Assembly (NCBI GenBank): GCA_900765975.1
Contig: CAAFTS010000054.1
Location: 1-28,971 of the forward strand
Reading direction: 5' to 3'
Length of the DNA: 28,971 nt
From: Lachnospiraceae bacterium
Lineage (GTDB): Bacteria; Bacillota; Clostridia; Lachnospirales; Lachnospiraceae
This document shows, one piece after another, positions 22,201-28,971 of this stretch. The notes below the pieces were generated by a model that was not told the DNA's origin, made no database searches, and saw only the letters and a program-made list of their open reading frames with translations. The first letter of the stretch is position 1; the number at the start of each line of letters is the position of its first letter. Both the position numbers and the translations under genes were made by a program.

Positions 22201-24288
22201 ATGAATAAAAGAACGGTATCCATTATTAATGAATTGAATAAGATTGAAAAAAATATTTCACTTTCAGATTTGGCAGAGCAGTTTGAGGTGTCTCAGAGGA
22301 CGATTCGGAATGATTTAAGTGTAATTAACGAAATATTGAGAGAAAATCAACTTCCAGAATTGGAACTTAGGGGTGGCGGACAGATATGTCGGACTGAGAA
22401 GTTTTCGGGGATACTTTCGCTTGTATCAGACAAGGATTATTATGCATATAAGTTGTCAAAACAAGAGCGGAAAAAAATCGCGTCAACGATGTTAATTAAT
22501 TCTTCAGAATATATTACATTATCCAATATTGCAGATAATCTATTTGTTAGTCGCGCAACGATTATTAATGATTTAGATGATATTAAAGAATATATTCGAG
22601 GTGGAAATTTAGAAGTAATTTCTCACCCAAATAAGGGATTGCGTGTGGAAGGGAAAGAAAGTGATAAGCGGCTTTTTTTGATGAAACAGGAATGTTCACA
22701 AGAGAGTTCAAATGACACGAAAAATGTTGCGGATAAATATATCGGTATTCAGGCGGGGGAAAAAATTACGATTCAGAAGATTGTAGGTGAGCAGGAGCAT
22801 TTTCATAAATGCTTTTTGACAGATGATTCTTTTCAAAAAATCTTGTTGTATTTGGAAATAATGGTTAATCGGAATCAACAAGGGGCATATATGGAAGTTC
22901 GCCGACATACTGATAATAGCAAATATCTGATGGCACAGGACATTCTGAAATATATTTCGCAATACTGTAGGATTGATACAACAGAAGATGAAGTGCAGTT
23001 TTTAAGCGAGATGCTATTATTGGCAAGATATATTCGCCAAAAAGAACCAAAAAAAGAGTCTGTAAAGATACAATTAATTACTCGGCAGTTTATAGAATGT
23101 ATTTCAGAGGACTTGGCTATAAATTTGAACAGTGATTATGACTTTTTTGAAAATTTGTCTAATCATCTCGGTGCAGTTTTTTCAGAATACCCAGCTTTTT
23201 ATCCCGATAATGCGGTAATTAAAGAGGTGTTGGAAGATAATAAAGAGATTAGAAATGTAGTAGAGAACAATTTAGATATGTTACGTCGGTATGTAGGACG
23301 AGAAATTACAGAAGCAGAAGTAGACTATATCACAGTACATGTGTGTGCCGCGGTTGAAAGGAAAAAGAACAGAGAAATTTCATTTCGAGTTATTGTTGCA
23401 TGTCAAGGTGAAGTAGGAACTTCACAACTTTTGAAGGAAAAATTGAAGAAACATTTTAATTTTCGAATCATAGATATTGTTTCTTCGCATGAGGCAAAAA
23501 ATATAGAGGAGGGAAGTGCAGATTTTATTATATCTACAGTTCCGATTGAAGGATGTCCTTTAGAATGTGTGGTTGTATCTCCAATGCTAAATGATGAAGA
23601 TTACATTCGTGTAGGAAATAAAATTGATATGCTAAGAAATAGCCATCATTTATCAACTAAGATAGAAGAAAATGAATTAACGGCAAAAGGCTTGATGGAT
23701 CAGATCGCGCCGGTGATAGAAGAATATATTCCTTCAGAAATTCCGGGCTTAATGCGAGAGTTAGGAAAAGTTGTGCGAAAATATTTTAGTCATTCGACAG
23801 AATCAAAGACAGAAATCTTTGCGCCATATCTGCATCATTTGGTAACGGAAAATCATATAATGCTGGATATAGAATGTAAAGACTGGAAAGAGGCTGTAAA
23901 AAAATCCGGCGAGATCCTTTTGAAAGAAGGATATATTGAAGCGAGATATATTGAAGCAATGATAAATAATATTGAAGTAAATGGTCCATATGTTGTACTT
24001 TCTAAAGGTTTTGCAGTTCCCCATGAAGGGCTGGAGAAAGGAACTATTAAGATGGGAATGAGTTTGATTCGGCTGAAACAGCCGGTTCCATTTGGGGCTG
24101 AAGAAATGGATCCAGTAGAATTTGTATGTTGTTTGAGCGCGGTGGATCATAAGACTCATTTAAAGGCTTTTTTTAATCTTGTAAATTTATTAAGAAAGGA
24201 TACATTTAAGCAACAGTTAAGGATGTGTAAAAGTTCGAAAGAAATGGCTAGAGTAATAGAAGAATATGAGTATAGATTGGAAGAGTAA
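22201..24288 (+). CDS. BglG/MtlR-family PTS-regulated transcriptional activator
   Basis: A 695-residue DNA-binding activator. Domains: HTH_11 at about 5-45 (LSDLAEQFEVSQRTIRNDL), a second HTH at about 105-130 (LSNIADNLFVSRATIINDL), and two PTS regulation domains at about 200-285 and 290-390. PRD2 carries the phosphorylation histidines H322 and H380. An EIIB-like domain has C401 in VACQGEVGTS, and a C-terminal EIIA domain has H608 in FAVPHEG. This is the MtlR/ManR/FrvR layout, where phosphorylation by HPr and by the cognate EIIs sets activity. The PTS operon 600 bases downstream is the natural target. GAGG lies 7 bases before ATG 22201. A strong terminator ends the gene, so it is transcribed apart from the operon. 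Confidence 0.9.
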   Translation: MNKRTVSIINELNKIEKNISLSDLAEQFEVSQRTIRNDLSVINEILRENQLPELELRGGGQICRTEKFSGILSLVSDKDYYAYKLSKQERKKIASTMLINSSEYITLSNIADNLFVSRATIINDLDDIKEYIRGGNLEVISHPNKGLRVEGKESDKRLFLMKQECSQESSNDTKNVADKYIGIQAGEKITIQKIVGEQEHFHKCFLTDDSFQKILLYLEIMVNRNQQGAYMEVRRHTDNSKYLMAQDILKYISQYCRIDTTEDEVQFLSEMLLLARYIRQKEPKKESVKIQLITRQFIECISEDLAINLNSDYDFFENLSNHLGAVFSEYPAFYPDNAVIKEVLEDNKEIRNVVENNLDMLRRYVGREITEAEVDYITVHVCAAVERKKNREISFRVIVACQGEVGTSQLLKEKLKKHFNFRIIDIVSSHEAKNIEEGSADFIISTVPIEGCPLECVVVSPMLNDEDYIRVGNKIDMLRNSHHLSTKIEENELTAKGLMDQIAPVIEEYIPSEIPGLMRELGKVVRKYFSHSTESKTEIFAPYLHHLVTENHIMLDIECKDWKEAVKKSGEILLKEGYIEARYIEAMINNIEVNGPYVVLSKGFAVPHEGLEKGTIKMGMSLIRLKQPVPFGAEEMDPVEFVCCLSAVDHKTHLKAFFNLVNLLRKDTFKQQLRMCKSSKEMARVIEEYEYRLEE

Positions 24289-24300
24289 CAAGAATAGGGG

Positions 24301-24350
24301 GCTGTCGCTTTAACGATTAGTAAATCGTGAAGCGACAGCTTCCTTTTTTC
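24301..24350 (+). terminator. Terminator of the regulator gene
   Basis: GCTGTCGCTT pairs with AGCGACAGC, continuing after a small bulge into ACGATT/AATCGT, then TTCCTTTTTTC. It begins 12 bases after the stop. Confidence 0.88.
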
Positions 24351-24365
24351 TGATTTTTTTCTATA

Positions 24366-24560
24366 GTAAGCGCATAGTTTCGGGGTGTCCCCAAAACATA
24401 CTTCCAGAATCCCATTGCTAGGATTCCGGAAGGCTAACTTTTTACTCTATTTAATGCTATATTGCTCCTGCACATCTATGCTCCAAGGAGCTAGATGATC
24501 CAGCTCTTCGTCTGTCATATTCTCATTAGGACGATAGGATAAAAGATGGAGTTGATCTGC
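24366..24560 (-). mobile_element. Right-end remnant of an IS66-family insertion sequence
   Basis: The segment starts with GTAAGCG (24366-24372), the conserved tip of IS66 inverted repeats. Next come the hairpin GGGG-TGT-CCCC (24382-24392) and a 12-base stem with one mismatch (24401-24412 with 24421-24432), then a transposase tail on the - strand. The other end of the element was not found, so it is a one-ended relic. It lies 16 bases past the regulator terminator. Confidence 0.5.
24447..24560 (-). pseudogene. C-terminal scrap of an IS66-type transposase
   Basis: Read on the - strand, 37 codons are open between a stop and the end codon TAG. They give a peptide with SYRPNENMTDEELDHLAPWS and end in QEQYSIK. 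The EELDHLAPW stretch resembles the LLPW motif of the IS66 TnpC C-terminal element. There is no start codon or upstream transposase body, so it is a dead fragment. Family assignment is from motif memory and is not certain. Confidence 0.45.
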
Positions 24561-24607
24561 TCAATCCCTTATCCTATTACTTAGTGAAAGTTGGAATATA
24601 AATTGTA

Positions 24608-24678
24608 GAGCTGTATACGAGACCCGTACGTACGGTTCAATGGGAGGGGCGAGAAAATTTATTCTCCCTCTACCCTAT
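24608..24678 (+). mobile_element. 3' end of a group II intron (domains V and VI)
   Basis: GAGCTGTA (24608-24615) pairs with TACGGTTC (24631-24638), with a CG bulge before the right arm and an upper stem TACG/CGTA. This is the layout of group II domain V, including the typical CGTACGGTTC. At 31 bases, with a 5-base loop AGACC instead of a GNRA tetraloop, it is shorter than the usual 34. Downstream GAGAA/TTCTC, flanked by GGGAGG and CCTC-TA-CCC, fits domain VI with a bulged A. No catalytic domains I-IV or reverse transcriptase remain, so the intron is a relic. Confidence 0.55.
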
Positions 24679-24883
24679 TTTATTATATGGATGGGGATTA
24701 TGTAGTATGTTTATAGAGGATAGTTGATGTTTTTTCAAGAAGGCGTGAAAAGAGTTCGACTATTTTATTTTTTTTCAAAAAACAGGAAAGACCTTTGACT
24801 GTTTTTCGATGGTGGCTCATGATAGGATAAACTTACAAAAATACAAGAGGGGTAATGAGGATTTAGGAAGGCGGTAAATGTAA
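24679..24883 (+). promoter_or_regulatory. Control region of the sgc-like PTS operon
   Basis: A promoter TTGACT (24795-24800), 17 bases, CATGAT (24818-24823) is placed 61 bases before the first start codon. An inverted repeat AAAAACAG...CTGTTTTT (24778-24785 and 24799-24806) overlaps its -35. A second, weaker repeat TTTTCA...TGAAAA (24732-24737 and 24746-24751) lies upstream. These are likely sites for the BglG-family activator. The ribosome site is GGAAGGCGG (24866-24874). Confidence 0.45.
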
Positions 24884-25342
24884 ATGGAAAAACTAATAGA
24901 GTTAATAAAAAAAGGGGGATTTCGCATTAAAAGTTATGATAATTGGAAAATGTATTTGGAAGAAATGTCAGAAATGCTTATATCTCAAGGTAATGCAATA
25001 GAAGGGTTTAAGGAAGCGATGATCTCTAGAGAAGAAAACTTCCCGACAGGATTAGAAACGATGTCATTACCAGTAAGCATTCCGCATGCAGATAAGAAAT
25101 ATGTGAAAACGGAAATGATTGATGTAACTTTATTTGAAAAGCCTGTTATGTTTCATAGGATTGATAGCCCGGAAGAAGAGATAGGAAGTTATATCTCATT
25201 TATGTTGTTGTTGAAGGAATCACATGCACATATGGATGTTCTCAGAGAACTTTCACAGTTATTTCAATCAGAAAAATTTGCTGACATAATACATGTCAAG
25301 TCGCAGGAAGAATTGATTTCATTTTTGAAAGAAGTGGCGTAA
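24884..25342 (+). CDS. sgcA: PTS EIIA component, fructose/galactitol family (SgcA-like)
   Basis: A 152-residue cytosolic EIIA. It takes phosphate from HPr on H68 in LPVSIPHAD and passes it to EIIB. The NFPTGLE stretch before the histidine and the SHAHMDVLRELSQLF region after it are typical of the mannitol/fructose/galactitol-type EIIA fold. It opens the operon; its stop TAA shares a base with the ATG of the M42 gene. The gene set as a whole (EIIA, M42 peptidase, EIIB, GatC-like EIIC, BtpA protein) corresponds to E. coli sgcA, X, B, C, Q, so I use those names for likeness, not proven function. Confidence 0.85.
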   Translation: MEKLIELIKKGGFRIKSYDNWKMYLEEMSEMLISQGNAIEGFKEAMISREENFPTGLETMSLPVSIPHADKKYVKTEMIDVTLFEKPVMFHRIDSPEEEIGSYISFMLLLKESHAHMDVLRELSQLFQSEKFADIIHVKSQEELISFLKEVA

Positions 25343-26433
25343 TGATAAAAAAATATATAAAAGAATTAACAGAATTAAATGGTGTATCAGCACGAGAAAA
25401 CAAAATTATAGAGTACATGTTTGGTCAATTTGCAAAAAATGTACAAGAAGTGAGGGTGGATAAAGTCGGAAATGTAATTGCAAAGATCAAGGCTGAAAAA
25501 GAGAATGTACCCAAAATAATGATTTTCGGTCATATGGACGAAGTTGGAATGATTATCCGTAAGATTGAGAATAATGGATTCTTGAGAATTGAACGATTAG
25601 GTGGAGTAAGCACACAGATTTTGCCAGGAACGATTGTGAATATAACAGGAAAAGAGAATGAAGTTAAAGGAGTAATTGGAACGCCATCACATCATTTTAT
25701 TAAACCAGAAGAGAAGTTTTCGGTTCCACAAGTAAAAGATTTATATGTTGACATAGGCGCCGAGTCAGCAGAAGATGTGAAAAACAAAGGAATTCATGTG
25801 GGGGATTGGATAACTTTTGAAAATCAATTTATTGAGCTAGGTGAAAATAAAATCTGTGCAAAAGCGCTTGACGATAGAGCGGCATTAGCAATTATGCTGG
25901 AAGTATTGAAAAATATCAAAGATCATGAGCTAGGTTGGGATGTTTATTTTGTGGCTGCTACAATGGAAGAGTTTAATATCAGAGGAATTCTACCAGCAGT
26001 AAGAGAAATTAGACCGGATGTTATGCTTGGAATAGATATTACACCTTCTTGTGATACACCAGAAATGGACTACAATGATATAGCATTGGGAAAAGGACCA
26101 GCACTCACCTATATGAATTTTCATGGCAGAGGTACATTGGCAGGGGTGTTGCCAGATGAAAAAATACTTCACTATATAGAGAGCATTTGTGATGAAAATG
26201 AAATTAAATATCAACGTGAAGTAGCTCCGGGTGTAATTACTGAAAATGCATTTACCCTATTTGAAAATAATGGGATTTGTGTAGCAAATATATCTATTCC
26301 GACTAGATATACGCATACACCGATAGAATGCATTGATATAAGGGATGTGGAAGAAATTGTAAAACTACTTACCAAAATAATTGTGGGATTAAAAAATGAG
26401 GAAAGTTTTGGAAAGGAGAGGGTGAAAGTATGA
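25342..26433 (+). CDS. sgcX: M42-family aminopeptidase (SgcX/FrvX-like)
   Basis: A 363-residue dinuclear metalloaminopeptidase of family M42 (older databases call relatives endoglucanase or FrvX). Metal and catalytic residues are all seen: H64 and D66 in GHMDEVG, D177 in LDDR, E209 (catalytic) and E210 in MEEFNIRG, D232 in GIDIT and H325 in YTHTPIE. A dimerisation/PDZ-like insertion covers about residues 75-165. M42 enzymes form 12-subunit tetrahedral shells that trim peptides. A peptidase inside a PTS operon hints that the imported sugar is joined to an amino acid or short peptide, or that the enzyme has drifted to a sugar substrate. It is coupled at both ends: it overlaps EIIA by one base and EIIB by four (ATGA). 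Confidence 0.88.
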   Translation: MIKKYIKELTELNGVSARENKIIEYMFGQFAKNVQEVRVDKVGNVIAKIKAEKENVPKIMIFGHMDEVGMIIRKIENNGFLRIERLGGVSTQILPGTIVNITGKENEVKGVIGTPSHHFIKPEEKFSVPQVKDLYVDIGAESAEDVKNKGIHVGDWITFENQFIELGENKICAKALDDRAALAIMLEVLKNIKDHELGWDVYFVAATMEEFNIRGILPAVREIRPDVMLGIDITPSCDTPEMDYNDIALGKGPALTYMNFHGRGTLAGVLPDEKILHYIESICDENEIKYQREVAPGVITENAFTLFENNGICVANISIPTRYTHTPIECIDIRDVEEIVKLLTKIIVGLKNEESFGKERVKV

Positions 26434-26711
26434 AGACGATAGTAGTAGCGTGTGGATCTGGAATTGCGACATCTACAGTGATATGTGAAGGACTGGAAAA
26501 TTTGTTAAAAGAGAATGGGATTGCGTATAACATTATACAATGCAGTATTACAGAGTTGAAGTCATATGTTGGTGAAGCAGATATGATTTTAAGTTCAATG
26601 CCATTGTCAGAAGAGTATGGAGTACCAAAAGCAGTTGGACTTCCGTATTTAACAGGAATGGGTGTGGAGCTGTTAAATGAGAATATTTTAAATATATTGA
26701 AGGAGGCGTGA
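26430..26711 (+). CDS. sgcB: PTS EIIB component, galactitol family (SgcB-like)
   Basis: A 93-residue EIIB with the phosphocysteine C8 in VVACGSGIATST, which receives phosphate from EIIA and gives it to the sugar during transport. The P-loop-like CGSGIATST is that of GatB/SgcB proteins. It starts within the end of the M42 gene (ATGA overlap) and ends 4 bases before the EIIC gene. GGAGAGGG lies about 8 bases before its ATG. Confidence 0.88.
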   Translation: MKTIVVACGSGIATSTVICEGLENLLKENGIAYNIIQCSITELKSYVGEADMILSSMPLSEEYGVPKAVGLPYLTGMGVELLNENILNILKEA

Positions 26712-26715
26712 GAGT

Positions 26716-28068
26716 ATGGATGCTATAAAGGCTGTTTTTGATTATATCAGTGGTTTGGGAAATTATGTAATGATTCCACTTATGATAACTTTAGTTGGAT
26801 TAATTGTAAGGCTGAAGTTTAGTAAGGCATTGAAAGCCGGAATGACAGTTGGTATTGGCTTGATTGGAATGGATATGATACTCAATTTATTGTGGACATA
26901 CATAAGTCCGGTTGCAAATGTTTTTGTTGAAAAGGCAAATCTAGATTTGGACACAGTTGATATCGGCTGGTCTGCAGCTGCGGGGTTGGCTTTTTCGACG
27001 GTGATTGGTTCATTTATTATTCCGTTTATCTTGGTTGTGAATGCCATTTTATTAGTATTAAAGTTAACAAAGACAATTAATATTGATATTTGGAATTATT
27101 GGCATTATGCATTTTCTGGAGCTGTTGTGTATCTATTGACAGAAAACTATATTTATGCATTTTTAGCGGCAGCAGTGCATTGTGCTATTTCATTAGTGGT
27201 TGCAGATTGTACAGCGGAAAGAGTACAGAATACATTGGGGGTGCCAGGAATTTCTATTCCGCAAGGGTTTGCGGCAACTACAGTACCAATTTTTGCTGCG
27301 TTGGATAAATTATATGATATTATCAGGATTCCAAAAGGAACTGATGGGGCAGAAGAACCTAAAATATTTAGTAAAGTTAAGTGGTTAAAAACCCTTTCTG
27401 ATCCGGTCTTTTTAGGAGCTATTATAGGAATTGGTTTGGGAATTGGAGCAAGTTACGATGTAAAACAGTGTCTTACATGTGGAATGGCTATGGCTGCTTT
27501 GATGTATTTACTACCAAGAATGGTAAAAGTAATTATGGAAGGTCTGCTACCTATTAGTAATCAAGCGAAGGAGTTTATGCAGAAAAAATTTCACGGGGAA
27601 GAATTTTATATTGGTATGGATTCAGCAATATTGCTGGGTGTTCCGACAACAATTCAGGTCGCATTGTTATTAATTCCGATTACTTTGGTGTTAGCAATGA
27701 TTATTCCATATAATAAGACACTTCCAGTAGGAGACTTGGCATCTACAGCGTATTTTGTATCTATGGCAACAGTGATTCATAAAAAGAGTTTTGGAAGAAC
27801 ATTGATTAGTGGAACTATTATGATGACGATAGTATTAGGTGTTGCAACGTTTTTTGCACCAATGATTACAAATTTTGCGGTGACAGGTGCGTTGGAAATT
27901 CCGAGTGGAGCCGTTCAGGTAACAGCGCTTTCGGCAGGAAACTGGTTTGGGTTTGTAATGTATCAGCTTTCAAAATTAGGGCTTTTCGGAGCGTTTATTA
28001 TGATTGCAGGCACAGGTGTAATTATGATGGGAATTAAGAAATTAGTTAAATTTAATAAGGAAAAATAG
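26716..28068 (+). CDS. sgcC: PTS EIIC component, galactitol GatC family (SgcC-like)
   Basis: A 450-residue membrane permease of the GatC family, which moves the sugar while EIIB phosphorylates it. About ten to twelve hydrophobic segments are visible. Family marks are FDYISGLGNYVMIPLMITLVGLIVRLKF at the start, the GMTVGIGLIGMDMILNLLW stretch, AGLAFSTVIGSFIIPF, GIGLGIGASYDVKQCLTCGMAMAALMYLLPRMVKVIMEGL, and FYIGMDSAILLGVPTTIQVALLLIPI. ATG 26716 follows AAGGAGG by 9 bases. The sugar is not known; family links suggest a sugar alcohol or pentose/hexose derivative. Confidence 0.9.
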   Translation: MDAIKAVFDYISGLGNYVMIPLMITLVGLIVRLKFSKALKAGMTVGIGLIGMDMILNLLWTYISPVANVFVEKANLDLDTVDIGWSAAAGLAFSTVIGSFIIPFILVVNAILLVLKLTKTINIDIWNYWHYAFSGAVVYLLTENYIYAFLAAAVHCAISLVVADCTAERVQNTLGVPGISIPQGFAATTVPIFAALDKLYDIIRIPKGTDGAEEPKIFSKVKWLKTLSDPVFLGAIIGIGLGIGASYDVKQCLTCGMAMAALMYLLPRMVKVIMEGLLPISNQAKEFMQKKFHGEEFYIGMDSAILLGVPTTIQVALLLIPITLVLAMIIPYNKTLPVGDLASTAYFVSMATVIHKKSFGRTLISGTIMMTIVLGVATFFAPMITNFAVTGALEIPSGAVQVTALSAGNWFGFVMYQLSKLGLFGAFIMIAGTGVIMMGIKKLVKFNKEK

Positions 28069-28089
28069 ATAAGAAAAGAGGTATATAAA

Positions 28090-28887
28090 ATGTGGACAAA
28101 AGAAATTTTTAAAGTAAATAAACCAATTATTGCGATGTTGCATTTACTTCCGTTACCGGGAGATCCTAATTATGATGAAGAAGGTGGTATGGAGAAAGTG
28201 CTCAATCGTGCAATTCATGATTTGGAAGCGCTTCAGAATGGTGGAGTAGATGGAATACTTATTTCTAATGAATTTAGTTTACCATATCAGACAAATGTTG
28301 ATACACAAGTTGTGGCAACAATGGCAAGGCTGATTGGTCAGATGATGCCTAGGATTAAAGTTCCGTTTGGTGTTGACGTTTTATGGGATCCATATAAAGT
28401 ATTCGATTTAGCAGTAGCGGTAGATGCTAAGTTTGTAAGAGAAGTCTTTACAGGAGCATATGCAGGAGACCTGGGGGTGTGGCAGTTTGATTATGGTGAG
28501 ATTGTGCGTCATAGAAAAAGTATTGGTGCAATGGAGGTTAAGGCGCTTTTTAATATTGTACCGGAAGCGGCTAAATATCTTGCTGACAGGGATATTGTCA
28601 GTGTTGCAAAATCAACAGAGTTTAACTGTCAGCCAGATGCATTTTGTGTTTCGGGATTAACAGCAGGGGCTTCTACGGATACTCAAATTTTGAAAAAAGT
28701 GAAAGAAGCAGTGAAGAAAACACCTATTTTTGCAAATACGGGTGTGCGATTAGAAAATGTGGAAGAGCAACTGCAAATTGCAGATGGTGCAGTGATAGGA
28801 ACTACTTTTAAACGAGATGGAGAGTTCTTTAATGAAGTAGATGAAGAACGAGTAAAAGTGTTTATGGAAAAGGTAAAGAAAAGGTAG
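28090..28887 (+). CDS. sgcQ: BtpA/SgcQ family TIM-barrel protein
   Basis: A 265-residue protein of the BtpA family. It has the family's start (KPIIAMLHLLPLPGDPNYDEEGGMEKVLNRAIHDLEAL) and NGGVDGILISNEFSLPY, PFGVDVLWDPYKVFDLAVAVDAKFVREVFTGAYAGDLGVW, VSGLTAGASTDTQILKKVKEAV and FANTGVRLENVEEQLQIADGAVIGTTFKRDG, which fit a (beta/alpha)8 barrel with a C-terminal phosphate-binding loop. BtpA was named from photosystem I assembly in cyanobacteria, but in PTS operons its likely role is an aldolase- or epimerase-like step on the sugar phosphate (inference). AGAGGT lies 7 bases before ATG 28090. Confidence 0.88.
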   Translation: MWTKEIFKVNKPIIAMLHLLPLPGDPNYDEEGGMEKVLNRAIHDLEALQNGGVDGILISNEFSLPYQTNVDTQVVATMARLIGQMMPRIKVPFGVDVLWDPYKVFDLAVAVDAKFVREVFTGAYAGDLGVWQFDYGEIVRHRKSIGAMEVKALFNIVPEAAKYLADRDIVSVAKSTEFNCQPDAFCVSGLTAGASTDTQILKKVKEAVKKTPIFANTGVRLENVEEQLQIADGAVIGTTFKRDGEFFNEVDEERVKVFMEKVKKR

Positions 28888-28900
28888 TGTAAAGTAGCCT

Positions 28901-28971
28901 ATGAAAAAATTGGAGCTAAAAAATAGCTCCATTGGAACCTTGAAAATTGCAGATATGTTAGTTTGCGGCAA
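28901..28971 (+). CDS. Start of a further gene, cut by window end
   Basis: From ATG 28901 the frame is open to the edge and gives MKKLELKNSSIGTLKIADM and on to VCG. It begins 13 bases after the sgcQ stop on the same strand, so it could be the next gene of the operon. The ribosome site is poor (AAAGG is 16 bases away), and the frame contains a perfect 7-base stem GGAGCTA/TAGCTCC (28912-28918 and 28924-28930) with an A5 loop, which may instead be a transcript-end structure. The family is not recognised from 23 residues. Confidence 0.4.
   Translation, partial: MKKLELKNSSIGTLKIADMLVCG

Noticed and set aside
24811..24830. Possible sigma-54 promoter (TGGCTC ...) before the PTS operon, as some PTS operons use
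   Set aside because: The -12 element (TTGCW) is missing at the right distance and the BglG-type regulator lacks a sigma-54 activator domain.
1..28971. CRISPR array, prophage genes, replication origin
   Set aside because: No regularly spaced direct repeats, phage structural genes or DnaA-box clusters were seen.

Overview
The window looks like chromosomal DNA of a gut-type Lachnospiraceae (class Clostridia). The evidence is moderate G+C with AG-rich Shine-Dalgarno sites, a class B sortase, a DUF951 protein next to rpsF-ssb-rpsR, BspA-type leucine-rich repeats, BglG-type PTS control, and close homologies typical of Blautia/Dorea/Mediterraneibacter-like genomes. This is recognition from memory; no search was run. 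All protein genes lie on the + strand; only two tRNA genes and a transposase scrap lie on the - strand.

Layout: (1) 2-2383, the 3' part of a glycoside hydrolase family 2 gene that starts outside the window. (2) 2767-8069, a five-gene nickel/peptide-type ABC importer (lipoprotein, two permeases, two ATPases) ending in a CsoR/RcnR-family metal sensor with a histidine-rich tail. (3) 8107-8254, tRNA-Cys and tRNA-Glu on the - strand, whose promoter is back to back with that of an AraC-type regulator (8401-9225). (4) 9359-13110, a sugar cluster: DUF4867 cupin-like protein, fucose/arabinose-isomerase-family protein and xylulokinase, with three stacked hairpins in the first gap. (5) 13265-18958, a leucine-rich-repeat protein, a VWA protein with a degenerate zincin motif, a MoxR-like AAA+ ATPase, then an AEC transporter and a HAD phosphatase. 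(6) 19038-20599, a LUD-domain protein and sortase B. (7) 20636-22012, DUF951 and the core rpsF-ssb-rpsR operon with a structured leader. (8) 22201-28971, a BglG-family regulator and a PTS operon (EIIA, M42 peptidase, EIIB, GatC-like EIIC, BtpA/SgcQ protein and the start of one more frame). This gene set matches the poorly understood sgc operon of E. coli. Between the regulator and the operon lie the end of an IS66-type element and the 3' tail of a group II intron.

The most interesting parts are the LRR / pseudo-zincin VWA / AAA+ trio, which looks like a chaperone or remodelling machine of unknown target; the sgc-like PTS operon with a built-in metallopeptidase and unknown substrate; and the metal-type importer carrying its own His-rich sensor whose ligand triad is copper-type rather than nickel-type. 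Gene starts were chosen from ribosome binding sites and family N-termini, so several differ from the longest open frame.
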